A stretch of DNA of 64,000 bases from Bacillus sp. FSL H8-0547 (GCA_038002745.1 JBBODD010000001.1:868001-932000); one strand, 5' to 3'. Shown: positions 9,519-17,390, counted from the stretch's first letter. The notes: a model not told the origin generated them from the letters alone. Numbers and translations: made by a program.

Positions 9519-9813
9519 TTTAAACTTATATTCAGGAAACAAGTACGAACGTAGCCTGCTAAAAATGAAAGGTAAGAACACGGCACGAAGGCAAAAATTT
9601 CAACTGCGGTTAGCACTCTGATATTCGTGGGTTTTCACATTTTATCTTTCCGTGTAAAGGACTGTTCCACTAACTCGGCGCGTGCATTCATCATTTTCGA
9701 CTTAGCACAGAGGAGGCACGTGGGTTTTCCTTTCCGGTTTTTCTCTTTGCCTTCGAGCCCTATTCTCATTCTTCCATTCTCGATACGTTTGTTTCTAACT
9801 GGTAGATACAATC

Positions 9814-10929
9814 TCAATTTGTGCTAGGCATCTCTTCTACTTCTTGCATCACCGCCCAAATAAAGCCGGCTAATTCCCTGGCAACTGCGGTTACAGCTTT
9901 CCCTCCATTTTTCCCTTTGGACAACAGCCGGTAGTATTTCTTGTGAAGACGATTTTGTGCTTTCCATGAAATCGATTGAATAGCCGGTGATTGACCTTTT
10001 ATGCGCCTTTCAAGATCTCCCTTCACAGCTGGCTGATAGCGATAACTCCATGCCGATTCTACAAGCAAGCGCCGAACATGACGATTTCCTGTTTTCGTAA
10101 TATTGCCTTGTTTTCGTTTTTCTCCACTTGAATATTCGCTTGGAATCAATCCAACGTATGACATAAACTGTCGAGGGGTCGAAAAACGTTTAAATGAACC
10201 AATCTCAGCTACGATGCTTGTCGCTGTCACAAGCGCTATCCCTCTTAATGCTTGAAGAGCTTGAACTTTTTCTGCGTGGACACCTTCTTTTGCGTGAATG
10301 TTTATTTCTTCCTCTAATCGCAGAATACGCTGTTTTAATTCTTTTAGCTGGTAGTAATATTCTTGAAAAACAACGCGAAGGTGAACATTTTCAAACTGAA
10401 GCGTATCCAGCCAACGATAATATTTCACTGTCCATTTATTAATCCCGGTCGGTGGTTTTATATCGTTTCGAAGAAGAAATTTACTCAATCGGTGTTTAGC
10501 TCTTAACTCATCTTCTTTCGCATCTTCTCTACAGCGGACAAGGTCTCGCAATGCTTCATCATCTGGAGTTGGAATGTAAATAGATGTTAATTCGGCTGCA
10601 CGATGTAATTGTGCTAGCCGAATGGCATCCCTGCGATCTGTTTTAATTCGCTCTCCAGGCTTTTGAGGAATAAGGGATGGAGCAATTACCTCACAGTGAA
10701 TCCCCATATCAGACAATAGTCTGTATAAGGCATAACCTGTAGGACCAGCTTCATAACAGACGCGAAGAGTTTTTGCCTCCCCCAACTTTTTCATTAGCTT
10801 TTTTATGGCCTCAGGTGTGTGGTCGATCACTCCCCAGTAACGTGGGGCTTCGCGTCCCTCTTCTGCAATCGCGACCGCAATTTTTTCTTTCGATACGTCT
10901 AAACCTACGTATTTCATGGCATCCTTCAT
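9814..10929 (-). CDS. IS110-family transposase (DEDD)
   Basis: 371-aa transposase. The N-terminal RuvC-like DEDD domain has Asp in VGLDVSKEK, Glu in CYEAGPTGYAL and paired Asp in KTDRRDAIRLAQLHR. The C-terminal Transposase_20 domain holds GIALVTATSIVAEIG and the serine-containing YSSGEKRKQGNITKTGN region near residues 270-290. It appears intact and full length. Either of two nearby ATGs (10929 or 10917) could be used; both have GAAGGA-type sites. IS110 enzymes act without a classical DDE site and are guided by an RNA from the element. Confidence 0.92.
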   Translation of the reverse strand: MKDAMKYVGLDVSKEKIAVAIAEEGREAPRYWGVIDHTPEAIKKLMKKLGEAKTLRVCYEAGPTGYALYRLLSDMGIHCEVIAPSLIPQKPGERIKTDRRDAIRLAQLHRAAELTSIYIPTPDDEALRDLVRCREDAKEDELRAKHRLSKFLLRNDIKPPTGINKWTVKYYRWLDTLQFENVHLRVVFQEYYYQLKELKQRILRLEEEINIHAKEGVHAEKVQALQALRGIALVTATSIVAEIGSFKRFSTPRQFMSYVGLIPSEYSSGEKRKQGNITKTGNRHVRRLLVESAWSYRYQPAVKGDLERRIKGQSPAIQSISWKAQNRLHKKYYRLLSKGKNGGKAVTAVARELAGFIWAVMQEVEEMPSTN

Positions 10930-11046
10930 AATAACTAGCTCCTTCCGTAATGCAGCTCTGATTTGGTATGTTTTTTTCCAGTAAACATTCTAACCAGATT
11001 AACCTACGATGTTACGAATAAGGAGCTAGTTTCGTTCATGATAACT

Positions 11047-11130
11047 CGTCCAGCCTGCGGGGTCTCCCCTTTCCTCTAAATCCCGCAGGAGTCAAGTTCC
11101 TTCCACTGCAGTCCACTGGTGATTTATGCG
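11047..11130. repeat. Dispersed repeat A, right half after the IS
   Basis: Continues the copy broken at 9096: CTGCGGGGTCTCC, AATCCCGCAGGAGTCAAG, CAGTCCACTGGTG. Between here and the PadR promoter (11131-11427) the only feature seen is a hairpin at 11169-11209. Confidence 0.8.
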
Positions 11131-11168
11131 TTTCTATTAAATCAGCGGAAAAACAATTATATTCGCAT

Positions 11169-11209
11169 TAAAAATGGTCAGTGGCTGATGTGCCTCTGAC
11201 CATTTTTTA
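11169..11209. terminator. Orphan terminator-like hairpin
   Basis: AAAAATGGTCAG and CTGACCATTTTTTA with a 14-nt loop. It has A and T tracts on both sides but no recognisable gene before it; it may be left from a gene disrupted near the IS. Confidence 0.55.
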
Positions 11210-11427
11210 ATGACAATTCTTCAATTAAAGCAACCGTTTGTTGAATAATCAATGTTTGCTTCATAAACATGAAAATCATATCTGATAGGAAGTCTTATTG
11301 TCTGCTATCCCTTTTTTTACTTAGATCTTATTCAACTTTTAAAAGCAGCTTATGAGAAGAATGTGCTCTACCAATTAAATAAGGAATTTTTGTTATATAA
11401 AACATGACGTTTTTCTTTAAAGATATA

Positions 11428-11456
11428 TTGACAGGAATTCATTTATATCATAAATT
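11428..11456 (+). promoter_or_regulatory. Sigma-A-like promoter of the padR gene
   Basis: TTGACA at 11428-11433, a 17-bp spacer, then TAAATT at 11451-11456. The palindrome at 11472-11492 falls just downstream of the expected start of transcription. Confidence 0.55.
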
Positions 11457-11471
11457 ATACATACAATAACT

Positions 11472-11492
11472 ATGCATAGATTTACTATGCAT
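11472..11492. promoter_or_regulatory. Palindromic operator candidate for the PadR protein
   Basis: ATGCATAG, five bases, CTATGCAT: a perfect 8-bp inverted repeat between promoter and ribosome site. PadR-family proteins commonly repress their own promoters at such palindromes; autoregulation here is inferred. Confidence 0.6.
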
Positions 11493-11510
11493 TAGGGAGG
11501 ATGATTCTTT

Positions 11511-11855
11511 ATGAAGATAAGCAAAGAATTGTTAAAGGGTAGTACCACTACTCTTATTTTGAGTTTGCTTAATTCTAAACCAATGTACGGCTATGAAATC
11601 ATTAAAGAACTGGAATTGAAGTCTAATGGAATTTTTAATTTTAAGGAAGGCACAATCTATCCCATCCTTCACAGCCTTGAGGAAAAAGAATTAATTGTAT
11701 CTTACTGGGGCGAAGGGACTGGAAAAAGAAAGAGAAAATATTACAAGATTAATAACCAGGGCAAAGAATTGATTCAAGAAAAAAAAGAAGAGTGGTCCGT
11801 TTTCAAGAATGCTGTGGACGAAGTTTTAAGCGGGGAGAAAATCGTATGGGACTAG
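11511..11855 (+). CDS. PadR-family transcriptional regulator
   Basis: 114-aa winged-helix regulator. The PadR signature LLNSKPMYGYEIIKELE and the wing region GTIYPILHSLEEKELI are clear; a basic stretch (GKRKRKYYKIN) follows. GGGAGG precedes the ATG. The downstream FtsW-like gene starts 10 bp before this gene ends, so the pair forms one operon. A PadR gene with a membrane protein carrying a short N-terminal prefix domain is a recurrent Bacillus arrangement. The inducer is unknown. Base composition is more AT-rich than the backbone genes. Confidence 0.9.
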   Translation: MKISKELLKGSTTTLILSLLNSKPMYGYEIIKELELKSNGIFNFKEGTIYPILHSLEEKELIVSYWGEGTGKRKRKYYKINNQGKELIQEKKEEWSVFKNAVDEVLSGEKIVWD

Positions 11856-13117
11856 ATACTAAGTTTGAAATCTATATTAGAGAGCTGTGTAAACGGATAA
11901 AAAATAAGGATGTACATGCCCATATAAAACTGGAAATTAACGATCACCTTCATACACTCAAAGAGGAGGCCATGAGTACAGGACTTTCAGAAGAAGAAGC
12001 TATAGATCAAGCATTGGCACGTATGGGAGATGCAGAAGTTTTGGGAAAGCAGCTTAACAAAACACACAAAGCCCCAATGGATGTGAAAATCTTGCTGCCA
12101 GTGCTGACAGCTTCTCTATTTGGACTGCTGGTTATGTATTATTTGCAATTCCATTCGGCTTTTACAGAGCTTCAAGAACTGAAAGTTTTCAATAAAAGTC
12201 TTGGCTTCTACTTGTTGGGTGTCGTGCTCATGCTAAGCATCTTTATGTTTGACTACAGAAGATTGATGAAATACTCCAAGCACTTCTATGCGGCAACAAT
12301 CGTCATACTTTTATTGACCGTTCTTATTGGTGTTAGAGTTGATAATGTACCATTTTTAAATGTAGGCTTTGCCACTATTAATTTCACCGAAATTACTCCA
12401 TTCCTTCTAGTCATTGCCTTTGCTGGAATCTTTCATTCCTGGGATTGGAATGATAACCGAAAGTCTTGGCTTGGAATAGGTATTATGTCAATACCAATCT
12501 CATTAATGGCGACTACAGGAGCCTTCGCAGCTACTATTATAAGCATCATTGTATGCGCTGCAATCATGCGTACGTCAAGGTCCAGCCTTAAGCAAACGAT
12601 AACATTAACAGTTGTTGCTTCTATTTGGCCCATCTGGAATCTGCTGTCTCTTTCTCAGATAAACCCCATGGTAAGCTCCTATTCAGATTTTAAAGTAGGT
12701 GAGGCTTATTTTATAGGACGTGCCCTTCAGGTGACCCCAAGTTTCATTTCTGAAGTCCATACAGATTTTATCTTGGCGTACATCATCTATTCGTTTGGGT
12801 GGCTAGCCGCAATCACGGCTATAACCCTGGTTATATTTTTTATTTATAGAATATCGATTACCGCCAAAAGTGTGAATTCACCTTATGGAAAATTGCTTAT
12901 TACAGGATTGGCAGCAGTCTTTTCAGCTCAGTTTATACTAAGCCTACTGACGAATCTCGGTTTATCTCCACTCACTGGTGTTTCGGTGCCATTCATGAGT
13001 TATGGAGGTTCACATTTATTGCTGGAGATGATATCCGCAGGACTAATTCTAAGCATATATAGAAGGCGAAAAGCCAAAGAGACAGTTTCCTTGATTCATG
13101 ATCCGCAAAGTAATTAG
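11846..13117 (+). CDS. FtsW/RodA/SpoVE-family membrane protein with N-terminal prefix domain
   Basis: About 423 aa from the ATG at 11846, preceded by GGGGAGAAA and overlapping padR. Residues 1-80 are a soluble helical region (RELCKRIKN ... EEEAIDQALARMGDAEVLGKQL) like the permease-prefix domain found with PadR partners. The rest has about ten hydrophobic segments and ends with the SEDS motif PFMSYGGSHLLLEMISAG. SEDS proteins polymerise glycan strands; this accessory copy may act in envelope remodelling under PadR control (inference). A frame opening at 11792 has no ribosome site and is not used. Confidence 0.8.
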   Translation: MGLDTKFEIYIRELCKRIKNKDVHAHIKLEINDHLHTLKEEAMSTGLSEEEAIDQALARMGDAEVLGKQLNKTHKAPMDVKILLPVLTASLFGLLVMYYLQFHSAFTELQELKVFNKSLGFYLLGVVLMLSIFMFDYRRLMKYSKHFYAATIVILLLTVLIGVRVDNVPFLNVGFATINFTEITPFLLVIAFAGIFHSWDWNDNRKSWLGIGIMSIPISLMATTGAFAATIISIIVCAAIMRTSRSSLKQTITLTVVASIWPIWNLLSLSQINPMVSSYSDFKVGEAYFIGRALQVTPSFISEVHTDFILAYIIYSFGWLAAITAITLVIFFIYRISITAKSVNSPYGKLLITGLAAVFSAQFILSLLTNLGLSPLTGVSVPFMSYGGSHLLLEMISAGLILSIYRRRKAKETVSLIHDPQSN

Positions 13118-13160
13118 AAACAAACCATAATGGATTCAATGCTGCAAAAGGCCATTATTA

Positions 13161-13194
13161 AAAATCTCAGGCTTTTGCCAGTCTGAGATTTTTT
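13161..13194 (+). terminator. Terminator of the padR operon
   Basis: AAAATCTCAG, a 12-nt loop, CTGAGATTTTTT. Confidence 0.85.
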
Positions 13195-13299
13195 AATGGA
13201 CTACTTTATATATAATAAAAATAGTGTCAAATTCTTTATAATCAAACCGTCTTTCTTCCACGAACCTGCTCCATTTTTTAATAAATTCATTGAAAAATG

Positions 13300-13341
13300 A
13301 GTTTATTCTTTTTGAATTAACGCCCCCGATCGTTGAATAAA
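13300..13341 (-). repeat. Cassette-boundary repeat, copy 1
   Basis: On the minus strand, directly after the kinase gene stop: TTATTCAACGATCGGGGG then GCGTTAATTC, a short loop and GAATAAAC. It is a degenerate hairpin of the second type (GCGTTAATCC arms). It holds the 7-mer ATTCAAC. Confidence 0.7.
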
Positions 13342-13345
13342 AAGT

Positions 13346-13957
13346 TCACTTAGTCCCACTGAATACAAGATCTGCTCTTTGAAATGGTTTTTGCTCTTCC
13401 AGATAAATATCTTCTGAAATCATCCAATTATCTTCCCACAATTCACGAGCGTCTTCTCCGTCTCTTTTGATACCTCTTGATAGCCTTATCTCTCTAGGGC
13501 AATCAATCCATATCTTTATATCATATTTATTTTCTAGTTCTTGACGAATGGTATATATACCTTCAACTACGACAATACCACCTACAGGCACAGTATGGCA
13601 TTCTGCTAAGGAATCAGTTTCCCAATCGTATCGCTGATATTGTCCTTCTCTCCCTTGGCTTATTGGTTCCAGTACCTGATTTAAAAGACGTTTCCAATCG
13701 AAGTCTGCACCGACTGGCTTTTGTGTAGGATGTTTTTTTATAATTTGTGATGAAGGAAAGTAAAAATCATCATTATGTACAATTGTTATATTAGGGAGTA
13801 CTTCTTTCATTTTATCAGCAAATGTACTTTTCCCTGAGCCGCCACATCCATCTATTCCAATCACCAAAGTTGATTGCATTTTAGTGATCTCACTGATAGT
13901 TTCCATAAACTCTTTAAAGGAGTTGACTGTTCCCCTTACTAATTTCATATCACACAT
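13346..13957 (-). CDS. P-loop kinase, uridine-kinase-like
   Basis: 203-aa nucleotide-binding protein. Walker A GIDGCGGSGKST sits near residue 35; HNDDFYFPSS and the YDWETDSL segment resemble the uridine kinase/phosphoribulokinase fold. GAGGGGTGATG precedes the ATG. It is the last gene of the cassette-like block, flanked by boundary repeats on both sides. The true substrate (nucleoside, vitamin or other small molecule) cannot be told from sequence. Strongly AT-rich compared with flanking backbone genes. Confidence 0.75.
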   Translation of the reverse strand: MCDMKLVRGTVNSFKEFMETISEITKMQSTLVIGIDGCGGSGKSTFADKMKEVLPNITIVHNDDFYFPSSQIIKKHPTQKPVGADFDWKRLLNQVLEPISQGREGQYQRYDWETDSLAECHTVPVGGIVVVEGIYTIRQELENKYDIKIWIDCPREIRLSRGIKRDGEDARELWEDNWMISEDIYLEEQKPFQRADLVFSGTK

Positions 13958-14017
13958 AATTTCATCACCCCTCTAGGTTCGTTTAGAAATTTGATAACGA
14001 CATTCACAGAATTCAAC

Positions 14018-14118
14018 AAAAAAGGCCTTAACCCTCCTTGGATTAACACCTACAACTAGTTAATTATAGGACCAAAGCAAATTACTTTGCAGCAATAGCC
14101 CCCGATAACTGAATAACA
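14018..14118 (-). repeat. Cassette-boundary repeat, copy 2 (composite)
   Basis: On the minus strand it starts as the first type (TTATTCAGTTATCGGGGGC, TATTGCTGCAAAGT) and ends as the second type (GGTGTTAATCCAAGGAGG, GGCCTTTTTTGTTGAATTC). It therefore looks like a junction of two repeats. The right end holds GTTGAAT, the exact complement of the ATTCAAC seen at the left end of copy 1. Confidence 0.7.
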
Positions 14119-14173
14119 CTACTGAATTATCCCTAAAAACAAATTCTATTTAATAGATAACCGCTTAGGACAA

Positions 14174-14530
14174 CTATTTAACGATTTCTAACAACAATAA
14201 TCTTGCTTTTTCAAAACTCAGTAATTCCTTATGAAACTCTGGATATTTATTAACCGAGCCTCGAAAAAAAGAGTAGTGAGGATATAGAGAGAAAAAATCT
14301 TTATCAAGGAAGTGCATTTGATATTTTGGGACCTCCTTATTGCTTAATACATACGAAGCACTGCCTGCTATAAGCATAATAAATTCATTAAAGTCACCAG
14401 TGAGAGAATGTTCATCAGAAAGTTTATCATCGAAATACTCTTCCATTTGCCCTATATCCTCATAAGGGAATGCATTCTTTAGTTCTGTATCTGACAGGAT
14501 TTTGAGTTTGTTTATTAGTTCTTTTCTCAT
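14174..14530 (-). CDS. Hypothetical protein
   Basis: 118-aa soluble acidic protein, not recognised. It opens MRKELINKLKILSDTELKNAF and is rich in aromatic residues in the second half (LYPHYSFFRGSVNKYPEF). AAGGTG lies seven bases before the ATG. Boundary repeats flank it on both sides, so it may be a single-gene unit of the cassette-like block. No transmembrane segment or catalytic motif is seen. Confidence 0.7.
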   Translation of the reverse strand: MRKELINKLKILSDTELKNAFPYEDIGQMEEYFDDKLSDEHSLTGDFNEFIMLIAGSASYVLSNKEVPKYQMHFLDKDFFSLYPHYSFFRGSVNKYPEFHKELLSFEKARLLLLEIVK

Positions 14531-14542
14531 TATCTAACACCT

Positions 14543-14600
14543 TGCCTTTTAACAGAGCGATCACAGTTTGCTGCAATCGCCCCCGATTTCTTAATAAATC
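14543..14600 (-). repeat. Cassette-boundary repeat, copy 3
   Basis: On the minus strand: TTATTAAGAAATCGGGGG then GCGATTGCAGCAAACTG and TGATCGCTCTGTT. The GCGAT/ATCGC arms form the first-type hairpin. It fills most of the gap between the small membrane protein and the 118-aa gene. Confidence 0.75.
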
Positions 14601-14613
14601 GCCTAACTGAAAT

Positions 14614-14916
14614 TTAAATGGAGCCAGCATAAAAGAATAGTATGACAATTGGAATTAGAGAAATGATAATTAAGGATAATATCGCTATTCTAATTACCTT
14701 CTTCGCAAATATGTTCCATATAAGGTACAGAGACCAGCAAATTAAAACTGCTCCAATAAATAATCCTAACAGAGTGGGAACTGGTTCAGATATACCCAGA
14801 TATGTTTGACCGATTGACATTCCCCTTTCACCAATAGGTGTAGTGAAATTTATTGCTGATACTCCCATAAACAATATGCCTGCCAATATGCTTGCATACC
14901 CTAGCATCTTATTCAT
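14614..14916 (-). CDS. Small membrane protein, three helices
   Basis: 100 aa with hydrophobic segments at about residues 4-22, 48-68 and 76-98. The loop between the first two (FTTPIGERGMSIGQTYLG) is polar. No family recognised. The start lies only about 20 bases after the conserved CGGGGGCG core of boundary copy 4, which may double as its weak ribosome site. It sits in the cassette-like block. Confidence 0.65.
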   Translation of the reverse strand: MNKMLGYASILAGILFMGVSAINFTTPIGERGMSIGQTYLGISEPVPTLLGLFIGAVLICWSLYLIWNIFAKKVIRIAILSLIIISLIPIVILFFYAGSI

Positions 14917-14917
14917 A

Positions 14918-14948
14918 TTTCGATAATCGCCCCCGATTGTTGAACAAC
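14918..14948 (-). repeat. Cassette-boundary repeat, copy 4 (short)
   Basis: On the minus strand: TTGTTCAACAATCGGGGG then GCGATTATCG, ending almost at the next ATG. It keeps the left half only and holds GTTCAAC. Confidence 0.7.
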
Positions 14949-14952
14949 ACTG

Positions 14953-15747
14953 TTATCTCGATTTAAATAATCCAGTGGACTTTGTTATGCTTATACCTCC
15001 ATTGTTTGCTTTTTTTTGTTCCTTTAAAAACTGAAGAAACTCTGTAAGTTTTTCATTCACTAATATTCCACTTAAATCAGTATTCAATGAAAGTAAATAA
15101 TCTGCTATGGCTCTTTCATCGGTAATATGAAGACCTCCAGGAAAATCTTTATAAACAATATCATTAAAATAAGGCTGTAGTTGATTTTCACCATTCTCTA
15201 TTCCGAATGCAAAGGCATTTTCATTTGCTGAACCATAATCAAGTTTTGGGTCAAACCTATTTAACAATTGTCCAAATTCCTTCATATGATCTTTTCCAAT
15301 GGTAGAGGAATAAAATACTCCTCCTGTTTTCAATACTCGTCGAACTTCTCTCAAAGCTATATTTCTATTTTGAACGTGGTAGAGCATATGGTTAGCGATA
15401 ATTACGTCAAAACTATTATCATCAAATGGAATCTCTTCAATATTTAATGGATAATACTGAAAAGATTTGACTCCTCGAAGATTCTCCTTAGCAGATTCAA
15501 GCATTCCCTTAGAAAAATCTGATAGGACAATGTGCCAGCTGCTAGGAATTCGGTTCCTATTCTTAAGCCAAAAAGCTCCATCTCCACATCCAATCTCTAA
15601 TATTTTACTGCTTGGAGAAATCTCATATTGCTCGAATAGCCAATGATGCCAGTCTTTTTTATTTGTACTAAATAACTCGTGTATATTGATCCGAGTATTT
15701 AAATTTGATGAATTTTTATATTGTTCTTCTAGATTCTTCATTTTCAT
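14953..15747 (-). CDS. Class I SAM-dependent methyltransferase
   Basis: 264-aa Methyltransf_11-type enzyme. Motif I ILEIGCGDGAFW near residue 50, then LSDFSKGMLESA, FDVIIANHMLYHV and the VLKTGGVFYSSTIG strand. It overlaps the upstream Nudix gene by 4 bp (ATGA), so the two form a two-gene unit. The second ATG (15741) is better spaced from GGAAGGGG and may be the real start. The substrate is unknown. Confidence 0.85.
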   Translation of the reverse strand: MKMKNLEEQYKNSSNLNTRINIHELFSTNKKDWHHWLFEQYEISPSSKILEIGCGDGAFWLKNRNRIPSSWHIVLSDFSKGMLESAKENLRGVKSFQYYPLNIEEIPFDDNSFDVIIANHMLYHVQNRNIALREVRRVLKTGGVFYSSTIGKDHMKEFGQLLNRFDPKLDYGSANENAFAFGIENGENQLQPYFNDIVYKDFPGGLHITDERAIADYLLSLNTDLSGILVNEKLTEFLQFLKEQKKANNGGISITKSTGLFKSR

Positions 15748-16160
15748 TCCCCTTCCAAATGGACCAAAAGGTATTCTTTAGTTGTAGCTGAAACATTATG
15801 TTTTGAGATCTTATCAAAATCGATCCAAGATAAGGAACCTTCATCACTTCCAGTTAATCTTGCTGCACTTTTAACTTCACCAAAAAAGACATACTGTGTT
15901 CTAACTTCTCTTACATTTTTCATTCTCATTACAATGTATCTCAGTTTTAAATTACTTATGTCAGATTTATTTAAGCCTGTTTCTTCTTTTATTTCTCTAA
16001 TACAAGCTTCAATAGGCAAACTCATCTCATTTTCTTCTATATGTCCACCAATGAGAACCAAATGGCCGGCCAGAAAAGAGCTGTTAGCACTCTTTTGTAA
16101 GAAAAGGATTTGTTCCCACTCATTTATTAGAAATGCTACAGCCATATGTCTAAACTTCAA
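15744..16160 (-). CDS. Nudix hydrolase
   Basis: 138 aa. The Nudix box GGHIEENE ... REIKEETGL is present but has nine rather than seven residues between the first Glu and RE, a small loop extension. The frame starts at TTG with GGGGGAG five bases upstream. It is coupled to the methyltransferase gene. Nudix enzymes hydrolyse nucleoside diphosphates linked to another moiety; the substrate here is unknown. Confidence 0.82.
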   Translation of the reverse strand: MKFRHMAVAFLINEWEQILFLQKSANSSFLAGHLVLIGGHIEENEMSLPIEACIREIKEETGLNKSDISNLKLRYIVMRMKNVREVRTQYVFFGEVKSAARLTGSDEGSLSWIDFDKISKHNVSATTKEYLLVHLEGE

Positions 16161-16217
16161 AAGAACTCCCCCAGATCCATCTATTGTAATCTTTCTACAT
16201 TTATTGATTTCAATAAA

Positions 16218-16262
16218 AGAAGCGTCAATCCCTTCTTGGATTAACGCCCCCCTATAATTGAA
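16218..16262 (-). repeat. Cassette-boundary repeat, copy 5
   Basis: On the minus strand: TTATTCAATTATAGGGGGG, then GCGTTAATCC, a 4-nt loop, GGGATTGACGC and a T-rich tail (TTCTTTTATTG). This is the best second-type hairpin and would work as a terminator for the gene upstream. Confidence 0.8.
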
Positions 16263-16326
16263 TAACTACACAATTATGTCGAATAAAATTGCTCAACTCA
16301 CAATTCCTCTTGAATTAAAACACCAG

Positions 16327-16701
16327 TTAGTTCAAGAAATTATCCTTATTTATCTTTTCAAGTAGTCTTTTAGCAGGACCGTAAGTTGCATTTCTAATCA
16401 ATAACTTTTCCAAAATTTCTTTAGCCAACCCCACTTTCCCATCAAATACTAACTCTTCTGCATATTGCAGCGTCACTTTATCCTGAATTGGATTTTTTTT
16501 ATAAGATATTTCTATATAGGCTTTAGCTTCTTTATTTTTTCCTAACTTCTTTAAACATTCATAAATTCTCGCATAAGTTCGTGAATGTTCATCTAATTTA
16601 TTGGATTCAATAAAGCATTGTAGGGAATTTTCATAATCCGCATTCTCGAAATTTTCTAATCCTAAATAATATAAGTTACGTGCCTTTTCATATTTGTCCA
16701 T
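16327..16701 (-). CDS. TPR-repeat protein
   Basis: 124-aa helical protein with about three tetratricopeptide units (ARNLYYLGLENFENADYENS; ARIYECLKKLGKNKEAKAYI; LQYAEELVFDGKVGLAKEIL). Such repeats bind other proteins. No catalytic residues. It forms a one-gene unit between boundary copies 5 and 6. Confidence 0.75.
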   Translation of the reverse strand: MDKYEKARNLYYLGLENFENADYENSLQCFIESNKLDEHSRTYARIYECLKKLGKNKEAKAYIEISYKKNPIQDKVTLQYAEELVFDGKVGLAKEILEKLLIRNATYGPAKRLLEKINKDNFLN

Positions 16702-16769
16702 ATTCTTATTTTACCTACCTACACCTGTTTGAGATTATTAATCATAACATTTCTTATTGAGCTACCTGC

Positions 16770-16829
16770 CCAATCCACAATAAGAAAAGGCGATCCACTT
16801 TGCTGCAATCGCCTCCGATTACTGAATAT
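16770..16829 (-). repeat. Cassette-boundary repeat, copy 6
   Basis: On the minus strand: TATTCAGTAATCGGAGG then GCGATTGCAGCAAAG, TGGATCGCCTTTTCTT and TTATTGTGGATTGGGCAG. The GGCGAT/ATCGCC stem with a T tract is a working terminator shape. A second TTATT..GG motif lies beyond the hairpin. Confidence 0.8.
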
Positions 16830-16830
16830 C

Positions 16831-17319
16831 TTACATTCTAATTTCCCAATCATTATAAACCTCAACATCCGGATCAAATACACTTTCCTTTAACCACCTA
16901 AATGCTTTAAGAACTAGTGGAGATGCATTATTAATATTTGCTTCTTCTTCTGACAACCACAACGCACCCAGAGAGTCTTGACCTTCAAACTGATGAGGTT
17001 TCTTTATATCGCCTCTGATTACTTCAACTAAATAATAGGCTGCAATATGATGGACAAATTCACACTCATTCCAAGCCCAAGGTAACATAAAGTCTGCTAT
17101 ACCCAAGTTTTTGTCTACTTTCACTTCAAAACCAGTCTCTTCAAGAAATTCTCTTTTTAATGCTACTGTCAGACTTTCACCATCTTCTAAACTTCCTCCT
17201 GGAAGATCATAACGATTTATGTAAGGTCCTCTGTTCTTATTGATTACTAGTATTTTATTGCCGTCGGTGTAAATGCCGTAAACTCCAAAAGCTCGGTGAA
17301 TCTTTTTATCAATAATCAT
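16831..17319 (-). CDS. Nudix hydrolase
   Basis: 162 aa with a textbook Nudix box, GGSLEDGESLTVALKREFLE followed by ETGF, matching GX5EX7REUXEEXGU near residues 41-65. GAGGAG precedes the ATG. Second Nudix gene of the block, not closely similar to the first. Ends directly at boundary copy 6. The substrate is unknown. Confidence 0.87.
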   Translation of the reverse strand: MIIDKKIHRAFGVYGIYTDGNKILVINKNRGPYINRYDLPGGSLEDGESLTVALKREFLEETGFEVKVDKNLGIADFMLPWAWNECEFVHHIAAYYLVEVIRGDIKKPHQFEGQDSLGALWLSEEEANINNASPLVLKAFRWLKESVFDPDVEVYNDWEIRM

Positions 17320-17354
17320 TATTTTCTCCTCGCTATATTCTGAACGTCAAAGGG

Positions 17355-17390
17355 TGACAAGCGATATTACTCAATAACTCCCGTTAGTTA
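17355..17390 (-). repeat. Cassette-boundary repeat, partial copy 7
   Basis: On the minus strand: ATTAACTAACGGGAG, TTATTGAGTAATATCGC. The core is weak and lacks a clear hairpin; it occupies the gap where a copy is expected. Confidence 0.4.

Larger units (their letters stand above)
9097..11046 (-). mobile_element. IS110-family insertion sequence, IS1111-like
   Basis: Boundaries follow from the split repeat A and from a 12-bp perfect inverted repeat lying just inside both ends: ATGAACGAAACT at 9100-9111 and its complement at 11028-11039. Three bases lie outside the repeat at the left end and seven at the right, an asymmetry typical of the IS1111 group. The transposase is on the minus strand, so about 115 bp lie upstream of it and about 715 bp downstream. 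The downstream end is unusually long because it holds a copy of repeat A (9386-9518) and a long hairpin (9217-9317). In IS1111 elements the target-guiding RNA is expected in the non-coding end 3' of the transposase, here somewhere in 9112-9813. Confidence 0.75.

Noticed and set aside
9397-9621. Short plus-strand ORF in the IS 3' end
   Set aside because: It is mostly a translation of repeat A, which gives similar spurious frames at each copy.
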